DNA from: Sphingobacterium sp. UT-1RO-CII-1
GTDB taxonomy: Bacteria > Bacteroidota > Bacteroidia > Sphingobacteriales > Sphingobacteriaceae
Length of the DNA: 64,000 nt
Reading direction: 5' to 3'
Assembly (NCBI RefSeq): GCF_026711005.1
Contig: NZ_JAPPVJ010000002.1
Span: 558,001-622,000 of the forward strand
Shown here in pieces: positions 53,600 to 62,959 of the stretch. The notes beneath the pieces were generated by a model. The model worked only from the letters and a program-made list of their open reading frames with translations, made no database searches and had not been told where the DNA came from. Numbering within the stretch: position 1 is the first letter of the stretch; each line of letters begins with the position of its first letter. A program made the position numbers and the translations under genes.

Positions 53600-54033
53600 A
53601 GCAAAATAATTTTAAAATATATTTGGAACAGCCCTATCGCCCACACAAAGCTTCTGAATAACTTCATTAGAATTATCGAAGCGCAATATACACTTATTTT
53701 TTTCACTATAAGCCCACTCTTTAGTAACTACATCTTTCATAAAATCACTACGCAACGCTAAGTAACTAATCGGATACATAATAATTTCAAAAACATTAAC
53801 CAACCATTATTTAATAAAAATAACTTATGTTTATGTGCTAAAAAGTGCTTAAGCACTTTATTCGGCTAACAGATTAAACATCGAAAAAAAATTTTCATTT
53901 GGAGACTATTAGACAAACGATAAAGACTTCTATACGCAATTCTAACGATAAGCAACTTAACGCAAAGACTACCATTCAACGTCTTATTTAAAAAGCTACG
54001 TCCTGATTTGAAAAAATAATAAGTCGCCTTTTT
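53600..54033. promoter_or_regulatory. divergent region between LacI and peptidase genes, with palindrome
   Basis: AAAGTGCTTAAGCACTTT at 53842-53859 is a perfect 18-bp palindrome and is the only strong element seen in this 434-bp gap. It could be an operator for the plus-strand peptidase operon or for the LacI gene. It differs in sequence from the palindrome at 52484, so the same protein would not obviously bind both. No clear -33/-7 pair was found. Confidence 0.55.
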
Positions 54034-56505
54034 ATGCTAACTAAAAAAACACACGATACATTTAAATATATGCAGATGAATTTTAAAAGAAAAACCAACT
54101 GGATTGCTCTGGCTAAAGGTTTAACTTTTATTACAACCGCTTGGTTGTCGACGATGCCCTCGTTTGGGCAAGAGCAGATCCCTTACAAGGTACCACCACA
54201 AAGTATTGTTGATTTAATAGATGCTCCGCAAATACCAAATATTAAAATAAGTAATGATGGTACATGGATGTTAATCTTAGAATCTCCGGGATTTGAAACA
54301 GTCGAACAAATAGCCCAACCTGTGCTAGGTCTCGCGGGTATACGCATAAACCCGATTACTTATACTACGGTAGGAGAAAATTCGGGAGCATTTCGTTCGA
54401 TAAAAATTAAGAATATAAAGACAAACGAAGAGTTTACTTTTGAGGGCTTACCCCAAAACATACAACTCAGTGATATTACTTGGTCTCCATCAGAAACGTC
54501 TCTGGCTTTTCTCAACAAAACATTAAAGCAAACAGAGCTCTGGGTTGCTGATTTGCAGTCGCGCCAAGCAAAAAAAATATTGGATCAGGTGAATGATACA
54601 TTCGGAAAAACATTTCAATGGAAGAATGACAATGAACTGCTCGTACAACAGATAGCCTTTGCAGACCAGGAAGTACCTAAGGAAAACCCCGTTCCTAAAG
54701 GTCCTATCGTGCAAGAAAACCTAGACGGTATTACACCTGCGAGAACCTACCAAAACCTACTGGGTAATGCATATGACGAAGAACTAATGGCTTATTATTT
54801 AAGTTCTAAGCTGGTGGAAGTCAATAAAAATGGACAGGCTAAAGATATAGGCGTATCCGGAATATTAAAAAATAGCAGCTATGCTCCTAATGGGGAGTAC
54901 CTACTTATAGAAAAAATTGTAAGACCCTATTCATACCTTGTGCCCATACAGCTGTTCCCGACCGAAGTTTCTATTTTGAAGCTAACTGACAAGACAAGCA
55001 CAAGGGTGCATACTATTCCTTTAGCTGACAATTTACCCATCAGTTTTGATGCTGTAGTGGCTGGTCCTCGCAATTTTTCGTGGAGAAAAGACAAAGATGC
55101 AACTCTACTATGGACAGCCGCCGCAGATAAAGGCAACCCCAATGAAAACAGCGAAGTGCGCGATGAGCTTTTTGAAGCAACGGCCCCTTTTGCTATCAAT
55201 AATGCTACAAAAGTATACGCTGGAAAATACCGTATCCGTCAGGTTTTATGGGGTACAGGTTTTGGTATCATCGAGGAAAGCTGGCGCAAAGACCGTACTT
55301 CACAACTTAGCCTCATAGATGCAAAAACAAATAAGGTATTACGCATTTTAGCGAATCGGAAATCAGAGGACACCTATTCCGACCCTGGTAATCTGCTCGT
55401 GGACAAAAAAGGAATATTGCGCGGTGACAATAAAGGAAATATTTACACACAGGGACTCGGAGCCTCTCCCGAGGGAGACCGACCGTTTATCATGCGCTGG
55501 AATGTGTTTTCGACTAAACAAGATACGTTATATAAGTCGAAAAGAAACTATTATGAAGAGCCACTATACTACGACTTGAAGGAAACTATTTACGTGTTTC
55601 GGGAATCTTCTACAGTCTCGCCGAATGTTTTTTCTATCGGTATAAAATCCAAGCAAGAAAAACAGATGACACATTTCGCTGACCCATACCCGAGCTTACA
55701 GAACGTGCAAAAGACATTGCTATCCTATCCACGTAAAGATGGTCTTAAGCTATCTGCAACCCTGTATTTGCCTGAAAATTTTAAAACCGGTGACAAACCT
55801 CTGCCCGTACTTATCTGGGCTTACCCAAGAGAGTTTAAAACCAGAGAAGCAGCAGGCCAGGTGAAAGGGTCGCCGAATCGCTACCCACGATTAGCATTCC
55901 GCTCGCCCGTCTTTTGGGTAACAAGAGGTTATGCTGTTCTTGATCAGGCGGACATGCCTATAGTAGGTGAAGGAAGCAACGAACCCAACGATACTTTTAT
56001 ACAGCAAATTGAAGATAATGCAAAGGCCTTAATCGATTATGTTGTTGACTTAGGCGTTGCCGACCGTAGCCGTATCGGAGTCGGTGGACACTCCTATGGT
56101 GCTTTTATGACGGCCAACCTATTGGCACATACTGATCTTTTTGCAGCAGGTATTGCTCGAAGCGGCGCCTACAATAGGACATTAACACCTTTCGGTTTTC
56201 AAGGAGAATCACGCACCTATTGGCAGGCTAAAGATGTTTATGATAAAATGTCTCCCTTCACTTATGCCCCAAATATTAAAAAACCATTACTGCTGACACA
56301 CGGTATGGATGATGAGAATTCGGGCACATTTCCTATACAAAGTGAACGATTATACGCTGCAATAAAAGGACACGGAGGAGTTGTACGTCTTGTACTTTTA
56401 CCAAAAGAATTCCATGGCTACCGCAGCCGTGAAGGTGTTCTCCATACTTTTTGGGAACAGGATCAATGGTTAGAAAATCATGTTAAAAACAGGAAGGATA
56501 AATAA
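54034..56505 (+). CDS. S9-family serine peptidase (prolyl oligopeptidase type), exported
   Basis: The 823-residue protein has a signal peptide (KGLTFITTAWLSTMPSFGQ); ATG 54076 would start it more tightly than 54034. A beta-propeller-like N-terminal half carries ISNDGTWMLILESPG and WSPSETSLAFL repeats. The peptidase domain has RIGVGGHSYGAFM with Ser687, HGMDDENSGT with Asp759 and EFHGYRSRE with His794, a complete catalytic triad. Close relatives split dipeptides or oligopeptides. The next gene, a carboxypeptidase, begins 2 bp after the stop, so both act in one periplasmic or surface peptide-degradation unit. Confidence 0.93.
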   Translation: MLTKKTHDTFKYMQMNFKRKTNWIALAKGLTFITTAWLSTMPSFGQEQIPYKVPPQSIVDLIDAPQIPNIKISNDGTWMLILESPGFETVEQIAQPVLGLAGIRINPITYTTVGENSGAFRSIKIKNIKTNEEFTFEGLPQNIQLSDITWSPSETSLAFLNKTLKQTELWVADLQSRQAKKILDQVNDTFGKTFQWKNDNELLVQQIAFADQEVPKENPVPKGPIVQENLDGITPARTYQNLLGNAYDEELMAYYLSSKLVEVNKNGQAKDIGVSGILKNSSYAPNGEYLLIEKIVRPYSYLVPIQLFPTEVSILKLTDKTSTRVHTIPLADNLPISFDAVVAGPRNFSWRKDKDATLLWTAAADKGNPNENSEVRDELFEATAPFAINNATKVYAGKYRIRQVLWGTGFGIIEESWRKDRTSQLSLIDAKTNKVLRILANRKSEDTYSDPGNLLVDKKGILRGDNKGNIYTQGLGASPEGDRPFIMRWNVFSTKQDTLYKSKRNYYEEPLYYDLKETIYVFRESSTVSPNVFSIGIKSKQEKQMTHFADPYPSLQNVQKTLLSYPRKDGLKLSATLYLPENFKTGDKPLPVLIWAYPREFKTREAAGQVKGSPNRYPRLAFRSPVFWVTRGYAVLDQADMPIVGEGSNEPNDTFIQQIEDNAKALIDYVVDLGVADRSRIGVGGHSYGAFMTANLLAHTDLFAAGIARSGAYNRTLTPFGFQGESRTYWQAKDVYDKMSPFTYAPNIKKPLLLTHGMDDENSGTFPIQSERLYAAIKGHGGVVRLVLLPKEFHGYRSREGVLHTFWEQDQWLENHVKNRKDK

Positions 56506-56507
56506 CA

Positions 56508-59201
56508 ATGAAGATAAAAAGTATTCTTAGTTGCTTATTAGCCCTAGCAATAGGTACTGCACACGCCCAGCAGATCAGTGACCCAAAGTCACATTTCGGA
56601 TTCGAAATAGGCGAAGATTATAAGATCGCAAATTACAAAATGATGGAAAGCTACTTTCTTAAAGTAGCTAAAGAGTCAAATCGTGTACATATGGAGAAAG
56701 CGGGCATGACGGAAGAAGGCCGCCAACAATATCTCCTTGTCATTTCTTCTCCAGAGAACTTAGCGAACAGAGAGAAGTACAGGCAAATATCGCAATCGCT
56801 AGGGCGGGCCGAAGGTATAAGCGAGGAGGAAGCAAAAAAACTATCAACCGAAGGAAAACCTATTGTCTGGATCGATGGAGGTATGCACTCCAACGAAATG
56901 GTGGGCTCGCACCAATTAATTGAGACACTCTATAAGCTGACATCCAGTAATGAGAAAGAGATTCTAAATTACTTGGATAAGGTGGTTGTTTTGATGTGGC
57001 ATGTAAACCCGGACGGACAGGATCTGCTCGCAGATTGGTATATGCAATACGAAGACCCTACAAAACGGAATATGTCTATTCCAACGATGTACCAAAAGTA
57101 TGTAGGACACGACAACAACAGGGATTTCTTTATGTACAACATGAAAGAAGCAACCAACCTCGCTAAGGTTATGTATGTGGACTGGCTTCCTCAAATTGTT
57201 TACAATCATCACCAAACTTCACCAGAAGGCACTGTAGTTGCAGGCCCGCCATACCGTGATCCTTTTAATCATGTATATGACCCCTTGGTGGTTTCGGGAA
57301 TAGACGGTGTAGGTTTTGCCATGATCAATAGGTTGAATGAAGAAGACAAACCGGGCTACGTACGCATGGACCAATCGATGTTTTCCACTTGGTGGAATGG
57401 TGGACTTAGAACATCTCCATACTTTCACAACATGATTGGTATATTAACGGAAACAACCGGAAGCCCCACGCCATCCGAAATACCTTTTGTAGCCGAACGA
57501 CAAATACCTAGAAATGGTTTGCCTAACCCTATTGCACCACAAAAATGGCATTTTAAGCGTTCTATAGATTATTCGGTTTCTATGAACCTAGCCATACTGG
57601 ACTATGCTGCTCGGAATGGAGATAAACTGCTTTACAATTTTTATAAAATGGGAAAAAACTCGATCGATAGAGGAAGTAGTAACCATTGGACAGCCTATCC
57701 AAAATATATAGATGCAGTGCAAACTGCCTACCAGGAGGATATCAAATCGGGTAAAGTGAAGACAGGGAGCTCTTCTGGTTATAATACAAGGCGAATTCCC
57801 GCTTCATATTATGATAGCTTGTACCGAAGTGCAGAAAATAGAGACCCAAGAGTTTTTATACTCCCTGCCGATCAAGCGGACTTCGGAACAGCTGTAAAGT
57901 TTGTAAATGCACTTATTAAATCAGGCGTTTATGTATACCAAGCGAATGATCAATTTACAGTGAACGGCAAGCAGTACCCGAAAAATTCTATTATAGTAAA
58001 AACTAATCAAGCTTTCCGCCCGCAGATTATCGATATGTTCGAGCCACAAGACCATCCACATGATACCGAGTATGAAGGTGGACCACCAGTGCGTCCGTAT
58101 GATGCCGCAGGCTGGACATTGGGCTTACAGATGGGCGTTCAATATGATAGGTTTTATGAAGATGTAACAGGTCCTTTTGATCGTAAACCCCATGGCGTGC
58201 TTTTAGTGGCATCAAGTGGCAATTTATCGGAGAGCAAAGGCGGATACCTTATTAATGGCAAAGCGAACGATGCTTTTTTACTTGCTAACCGACTTATAAA
58301 TAAGGGGATAAAACTACAACAAGATATAGATACAAAGCAGTTTTATGTAACAGGTAAACAGAGAGGTTTGCTGCAAGAACTGTCGCAAGATTTAGGCTTA
58401 ACGATAGAGACAATCGACAAGCAACCAAAAAATCTAAAGGCTGTAAAGCCTTTAAAAATAGGTTTATTTGACCATTATGGTGGCTCTATGCCTTCGGGGT
58501 GGGTGCGCTGGATACTGGAACAGTATGGCTTTTCTTACGAGCTATTTTACCCGAAAAATATAGACAATAACGATATTGAAAAGTACGATATCCTTCTCTT
58601 TGTGGGGCAAGGTATTCCGTCAAGGAATGCTGCTGCGACGATGTTTAGACAACCCGATGCTGATCTCGTACCTGAAAAATATGCTCATTTACTAGGGCAG
58701 GTAAGCAGGGAAAGCTCTATACCCATATTAAAGAAGTATGTCGAAAATGGTGGGCAGGTATTAACTATTGGAAGTTCATCCGAATTGGTTTATCATTTTG
58801 GACTACCCATTACGGATCCTTTAATGAAAATCAAGGAAGATGGAAAGCAGATCCGCCTCTCGAGCTCCGAATACTATATACCGACCAGCATATTGCAAGC
58901 AAGCTTAGATCTTTCAAAAACAGAAAATGCCGGAATGACCGGACAGGTAAATATAGTTTTTAACAACAGCCCGGTGTTTAAAGTAGAAAATAATGCAGAT
59001 ATATATGCCTTAGGTAGTATTACAACCGATAAACCACTTTTAAGTGGCTGGGCTCATGGGCAGCAGTATCTAAAAGGTACAAGCATAGGCGTGGCAGCCA
59101 AAGTAGGAAAAGGAAAACTAATCGCTTTTGGCCCGGAAATAACTAATAGAGCACAAAGTCACGCAACTTTTAAGTTATTATTTAATCAACTTTACAACTA
59201 A
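56508..59201 (+). CDS. M14-family zinc carboxypeptidase, exported
   Basis: The 897 residues start with a signal peptide (ILSCLLALAIGTAHAQ). The zinc site is visible as GGMHSNEM (His127, Glu130) and YNHHQTSPEG (His234 or His235), with substrate-binding HVNPDGQD and NNRDFFM. ILTETTGSPTPSEIPF may supply the catalytic Glu. The C-terminal 300 residues form a glutamine-amidotransferase-like or beta domain (GLFDHYGGSMPSGWVRWILEQYGF, LFVGQGIPSRN), as in large Bacteroidota M14 proteins. It is cotranscribed with the S9 peptidase. Confidence 0.92.
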   Translation: MKIKSILSCLLALAIGTAHAQQISDPKSHFGFEIGEDYKIANYKMMESYFLKVAKESNRVHMEKAGMTEEGRQQYLLVISSPENLANREKYRQISQSLGRAEGISEEEAKKLSTEGKPIVWIDGGMHSNEMVGSHQLIETLYKLTSSNEKEILNYLDKVVVLMWHVNPDGQDLLADWYMQYEDPTKRNMSIPTMYQKYVGHDNNRDFFMYNMKEATNLAKVMYVDWLPQIVYNHHQTSPEGTVVAGPPYRDPFNHVYDPLVVSGIDGVGFAMINRLNEEDKPGYVRMDQSMFSTWWNGGLRTSPYFHNMIGILTETTGSPTPSEIPFVAERQIPRNGLPNPIAPQKWHFKRSIDYSVSMNLAILDYAARNGDKLLYNFYKMGKNSIDRGSSNHWTAYPKYIDAVQTAYQEDIKSGKVKTGSSSGYNTRRIPASYYDSLYRSAENRDPRVFILPADQADFGTAVKFVNALIKSGVYVYQANDQFTVNGKQYPKNSIIVKTNQAFRPQIIDMFEPQDHPHDTEYEGGPPVRPYDAAGWTLGLQMGVQYDRFYEDVTGPFDRKPHGVLLVASSGNLSESKGGYLINGKANDAFLLANRLINKGIKLQQDIDTKQFYVTGKQRGLLQELSQDLGLTIETIDKQPKNLKAVKPLKIGLFDHYGGSMPSGWVRWILEQYGFSYELFYPKNIDNNDIEKYDILLFVGQGIPSRNAAATMFRQPDADLVPEKYAHLLGQVSRESSIPILKKYVENGGQVLTIGSSSELVYHFGLPITDPLMKIKEDGKQIRLSSSEYYIPTSILQASLDLSKTENAGMTGQVNIVFNNSPVFKVENNADIYALGSITTDKPLLSGWAHGQQYLKGTSIGVAAKVGKGKLIAFGPEITNRAQSHATFKLLFNQLYN

Positions 59202-59220
59202 ACTAAACAACAAATATATC

Positions 59221-59251
59221 AAGCTCTCTGGTAAATAGTATCGGAGAGCTT
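59221..59251 (+). terminator. terminator of the peptidase operon
   Basis: AAGCTCTC (59221-59228) and GAGAGCTT (59244-59251) form a perfect stem followed by TTT, 20 bp behind the carboxypeptidase stop. Confidence 0.85.
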
Positions 59252-59303
59252 TTACTTTACCTTTCCCCTCTCTCCTAACTATTCATGAAAAAAATCGATA
59301 AAT

Positions 59304-59816
59304 TTGATGATGCTTTCAAAGAAAAAAATCCCCAGTGTATACTTAGTTAAACACAATCCTGAAGATTTCGAAGCTTATTATACCTTAGTAAAGGACGATA
59401 AAGTCATGAAATATGTATCTGGCAAAGGTTTAACCAGAGAAGAGGCCAAAACCAAATTTAATGCAATAATTGATACTAACATCAACCATACTGACCTAGG
59501 TTATTTTAAAGTATATAACACCGATGATATTTATTTAGGGGATGCAAAATTAGAGTATTATAAATACGACCATAATGTACTCGAAATCGGATATATTTTG
59601 AAAGAAGAGTTTTGGGGTAAGGGCTATGGAACGGCTATATGTAGACTATTACTTAATAAAGCAGACATAATAGCTAGCAACGTAGACCTTATCGGTATAA
59701 TAGATCCTGACAACATAGCATCACGCCAACTACTGGAGAAGTTTGGGTTCAAAACTTACTTCATAGGCATGGAAGACGGATTGCCAACAGAAAAGCTTAA
59801 ACTATCTCGTAAATAG
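59304..59816 (+). CDS. GNAT-family N-acetyltransferase
   Basis: The 170 residues are of the RimJ/RimL type: FEAYYTLVKDDKVMKYVSGKGLTREEA near the start, GYFKVYNTDDIYLGDAKLEYY, then EIGYILKEEFWGKGYGTAICRLLLNKA with the acetyl-CoA-binding GKGYGT, and IIDPDNIASRQLLEKFGFK. Substrate unknown. The upstream in-frame ATG options are short, and ATG-ATG at 59304 fits the normal start of the domain. Confidence 0.9.
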   Translation: MMMLSKKKIPSVYLVKHNPEDFEAYYTLVKDDKVMKYVSGKGLTREEAKTKFNAIIDTNINHTDLGYFKVYNTDDIYLGDAKLEYYKYDHNVLEIGYILKEEFWGKGYGTAICRLLLNKADIIASNVDLIGIIDPDNIASRQLLEKFGFKTYFIGMEDGLPTEKLKLSRK

Positions 59817-59886
59817 CAACCAAATCATTCCAAATAAAGAGTAGTTAGAAAGTTTGAAATAGTCGACAAAAACTAAAAAAGCGCTA

Positions 59887-59917
59887 GTTCATCACACCTT
59901 CTCCGAGGTTCATCACA
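59887..59917 (+). promoter_or_regulatory. two direct repeats 21 bp apart, candidate LytTR-binding sites
   Basis: GTTCATCACA occurs at 59887-59896 and again at 59908-59917, two DNA turns apart, and the second copy ends 5 bp before the -33 box. LytTR regulators bind pairs of about 9-bp direct repeats with 12-13-bp spacing, often with a central GTT, so this fits autoregulation by the LytTR protein of the operon. Confidence 0.65.
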
Positions 59918-59922
59918 TTTTA

Positions 59923-59953
59923 TTTGATTCAGGGACAATTCTAGCTATTCTTG
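59923..59953 (+). promoter_or_regulatory. promoter of the LytS/LytTR operon
   Basis: TTTG (59923-59926) and TATTCTTG (59946-59953) are 19 bp apart; only one base differs from the -7 consensus. The start would lie near 59960, giving a short leader to ATG 59985. Confidence 0.65.
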
Positions 59954-59984
59954 CATTACAAAAAACATACTCAAAACCAATACT

Positions 59985-61388
59985 ATGAAGACACGCTGGA
60001 TTGAATTTTTTCTAATTACAATTGTTTATCTCTTTTTTATGATTACAGGGATACATGATATTTCTGATCATGTTAAACAAGTAGCACTACAATTACATCT
60101 CTTTACAGGTTATGCTACTGTCAGCACCTATTTACTATACATCTACCCAGAATATTTTTCTATACAAAGAATGAAGAAATGGATAGTATGGACTATAGGA
60201 CTATTTGCGGTCCAGTCGTTGGCACATTACACTGTTTCTGAAATATATCCACTCCCTCACAATCAAATCATACCACCACTAGCATTAAGTGGAATGACCT
60301 TGTTGGGCCTACTAATATATTCAGCAGGCAAAGCAGCCCTTACATCCCTTTACTCGCACACCCGATTTTCTGAAGACAGATTAAGTGCAAAAATAATAAG
60401 AGAAGTTCTTCTCTCTCTCGGAATAGGCTTTTTCCTATTTCTTATTATCTGTCAAACAAGTCCATATTTCGCTACATTAACTGCGTGGAGCATTCCTTTC
60501 TGTTATCTAGTGTATGTCACACATCAATATTACCTACTTTCTTATTTAAGACTATATAATAATTCTAACATCATTCGTATTACATTATCTATACTCTGTA
60601 ATTTAGTATATATAGCTTTATTCTCCAGCCTTATGGAGATGACTTTAAGTCTTGCCAATGCCAGTTTTAACGGTTTTAATATTGCATTTTGTGCAATATT
60701 AGGTTTTGTTATTACTTTTCTCACTTATTTATCTTTCGCAAAACAAAATCAACAAGAATCTCAAATTTTAGGCTTGGAGAAAAAATTAGGGAAAACAGCT
60801 GCAGACCTAAAACTCCTACAGTCACAGATAAACCCTCATTTTTTATTTAATATCATGAATACACTCTATAGTATAGCACTTATAGAAAATGCGGAAAAAA
60901 CAGCTTCAGGCATCCATAAACTTAGTGAAATGATGCGGTTTATGCTACATGAAAATCAACAAGAAAACATCTTGCTTACGCGTGAAATAAACTATATTAG
61001 TGAGTATATAGCCTTACAAAAGCTACGTATTGCCGACCTCCCCTCTATTATGATACAAGTAGAGTTACCAGAGGAAATACACGATAATCTAAAAATTGCC
61101 CCGATGTTATTAATCCCGTTTATTGAGAACGCTTTTAAACACGGTATAAGTCTTAAAAATAGATCTTGGATACGCATACAGCTCCAAGTTTATGAGCAAG
61201 AGTTAAAACTAAGTATATACAACAGCATACACACACGATCGAATAACGATCCAGAATCACATAATTCAGGAATAGGGTTAAATAATGTAATCAACCGCTT
61301 ATTACTTTTATATCCTGGACAGCATAAGCTTCATTTTGAAGAAACTACATCAGAATATTTCATATTTTTAACTATCAAATTAGAATAA
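59985..61388 (+). CDS. LytS-type sensor histidine kinase
   Basis: The 467-residue protein has six to eight N-terminal membrane segments (FFLITIVYLFFMITGI, WIVWTIGLFAVQSLA, LSLGIGFFLFLIICQ and others, about 8-240), a short coiled coil and the His_kinase domain, with LQSQINPHFLFNIMNTLYS carrying the phospho-His. IPFIENAFKHGI and SGIGLNNVINRLLLLYPG are the N- and G-boxes of its ATPase. The sensor part has no known ligand. The response regulator gene follows after 19 bp. Confidence 0.94.
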   Translation: MKTRWIEFFLITIVYLFFMITGIHDISDHVKQVALQLHLFTGYATVSTYLLYIYPEYFSIQRMKKWIVWTIGLFAVQSLAHYTVSEIYPLPHNQIIPPLALSGMTLLGLLIYSAGKAALTSLYSHTRFSEDRLSAKIIREVLLSLGIGFFLFLIICQTSPYFATLTAWSIPFCYLVYVTHQYYLLSYLRLYNNSNIIRITLSILCNLVYIALFSSLMEMTLSLANASFNGFNIAFCAILGFVITFLTYLSFAKQNQQESQILGLEKKLGKTAADLKLLQSQINPHFLFNIMNTLYSIALIENAEKTASGIHKLSEMMRFMLHENQQENILLTREINYISEYIALQKLRIADLPSIMIQVELPEEIHDNLKIAPMLLIPFIENAFKHGISLKNRSWIRIQLQVYEQELKLSIYNSIHTRSNNDPESHNSGIGLNNVINRLLLLYPGQHKLHFEETTSEYFIFLTIKLE

Positions 61389-61407
61389 CTAAAAGTAATA
61401 CTATAAA

Positions 61408-62085
61408 ATGATAAGAGCTATTGCCATAGATGATGAGCCTTTTGCGTTAGAGGTAATAAAAAAGCATGCCGAAAAAATTCCTTTTTTAATCTTGGAACAT
61501 ACCTTCATTAATGCATTTGACGCGATCAATTACCTCGTTAACAACGATGTTGATTTATTATTTTTAGATATTAACATGCCAGATATATCTGGCATAGAAT
61601 TATACAATAGCTTAAGTCGAAAACCTCTTATTATTTTCACTACCGCATACTCAGAGCATGCCGTCACGGGTTTTGAACTTGAGGCTTTAGACTATCTTTT
61701 GAAACCCTTTACTTTTACTCGCTTTCTAAAAGCATGTAACAAAGCATTAGATACTTTATCATCGAAGCAACAGGTTACACCTTATATATTTCTAAAGGAC
61801 GGCTACCACATTCAAAAGGTTTATCACCAAGATATATTATTTATTGAAGCTACAGGGAATTATATGCGGTATGTCTTAACTAACAAAGAGATCCTTACCC
61901 GAGCCACTTTAAAAGAAACAACTGATTTACTCCCCAGTACTACATTTTTTCAAATACACAGATCATTCATTGTTAACGAAAATAGAATTGACAAAATTGA
62001 ACGCCATCAAATAAGTATTGGGGCTTATGTGGTTCCGATAGGTTCGACATATATAAACAGTTTGAAAATCAGAAATATGTATTAG
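61408..62085 (+). CDS. LytTR-family response regulator
   Basis: Residues 1-120 are a receiver domain with DDEPF at the start, LLFLDINMPDISG (phospho-acceptor Asp54), TTAYSEHAV and LLKPF. The C-terminal LytTR DNA-binding domain (about 130-225) reads FLKDGYHIQKVYHQDILFIEATGNYMRYVL and FFQIHRSFIVN. It works with the kinase encoded 19 bp upstream. Confidence 0.95.
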   Translation: MIRAIAIDDEPFALEVIKKHAEKIPFLILEHTFINAFDAINYLVNNDVDLLFLDINMPDISGIELYNSLSRKPLIIFTTAYSEHAVTGFELEALDYLLKPFTFTRFLKACNKALDTLSSKQQVTPYIFLKDGYHIQKVYHQDILFIEATGNYMRYVLTNKEILTRATLKETTDLLPSTTFFQIHRSFIVNENRIDKIERHQISIGAYVVPIGSTYINSLKIRNMY

Positions 62086-62102
62086 TTATTTATTAAACAT
62101 AA

Positions 62103-62130
62103 AAGCCGCTCCTTTTATAAGAAGCGGCTT
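62103..62130. terminator. terminator of the LytS/LytTR operon
   Basis: AAGCCGCT (62103-62110) and AGCGGCTT (62123-62130) form a perfect GC-rich stem 18 bp behind the stop codon. It separates this operon from the convergent gene at 62213. Confidence 0.85.
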
Positions 62131-62212
62131 ATACAGTATGACCTCAAACAAAATTATTCTCCATAAATATCTTTCTCTATAGCTGACAAAGTTGATATTG
62201 CCTCCCTAATAA

Positions 62213-62959
62213 CTAGAAAGGCAGTACATAGCCTGCTGCTAACGTGAGGAATGTATTGTGGAGCTTTATAGGCAAATGTTCTGTAGGCGCATCAACTACA
62301 TTTCGTAGCCCATAATTAAATATTCCTCGAATTTGCCATGTATCATTTAGCGCATAAACCGCTCCAGCATGCACCGTCAAGTCCGTTTTACTGATTTGTT
62401 TAGATACATCAAAGGTAGCGCGATCAATTTCTATTTTTGGTGTTGTGGGCAGTCCTAAACGTATATAGGCATTTTGCACCCCACCTTCAAAAGACCTTGA
62501 TAAGATACGATCAATAGCAAAACCGCCTTGTATACTCCATTTGTGATTAATCTCATAATGAAGGTTGACAGGCAGCTCCAAATAGAGGTTATTGAAATTA
62601 GATCGTACAGAACCTGTGAAATAACCGATGAAGTTTTGGTAGGGTGTGTCTTCAAAATCAATCATCGCTTTAAAGTTTTCTGCAAAAGCTTTTGTTTTCA
62701 TCCCTTTGTTGACCAGGTTTAATCCGGTAGAAAGGCTAAGCTTATTGTTTATCTGATAGAAAGGAAGCTCCACGCCTATTGCAATCGGGGTTAAAGGCTG
62801 GTAGCTCTCTACGGATCGGATTTCGCGCGGAATAGATGCTGGCGTAACACCCCCCATATGTAACCCTGCATGTATAACAAGACGGTCTATCTGAACCTGC
62901 GCATGTGTAGCCACTGTAACTAACACCGCAACTACTGTCAATAGTATATACTTAATCAT
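62213..62959 (-). CDS. small outer-membrane beta-barrel protein
   Basis: From ATG 62959 the protein has 248 residues with a signal peptide (IKYILLTVVAVLVTVATHAQ). The mature part alternates amphipathic strands (VGVELPFYQINNKLSLSTGLNLV, NLYLELPVNLHYEINHKWSIQGGFAIDRI, TDLTVHAGAVYALNDTWQIRGIFNYGLR) and ends LAAGYVLPF with a terminal Phe, as in PorT-like or OmpA-fold barrels. ATG 62995 would add residues before the signal, so 62959 is preferred; it overlaps the PCMD gene by 8 bp. Confidence 0.82.
   Translation of the reverse strand: MIKYILLTVVAVLVTVATHAQVQIDRLVIHAGLHMGGVTPASIPREIRSVESYQPLTPIAIGVELPFYQINNKLSLSTGLNLVNKGMKTKAFAENFKAMIDFEDTPYQNFIGYFTGSVRSNFNNLYLELPVNLHYEINHKWSIQGGFAIDRILSRSFEGGVQNAYIRLGLPTTPKIEIDRATFDVSKQISKTDLTVHAGAVYALNDTWQIRGIFNYGLRNVVDAPTEHLPIKLHNTFLTLAAGYVLPF

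Noticed and set aside
53612..53803. 63-codon minus-strand frame upstream of the LacI gene
   Set aside because: No domain, and it lies in the expected regulatory region of the LacI gene.
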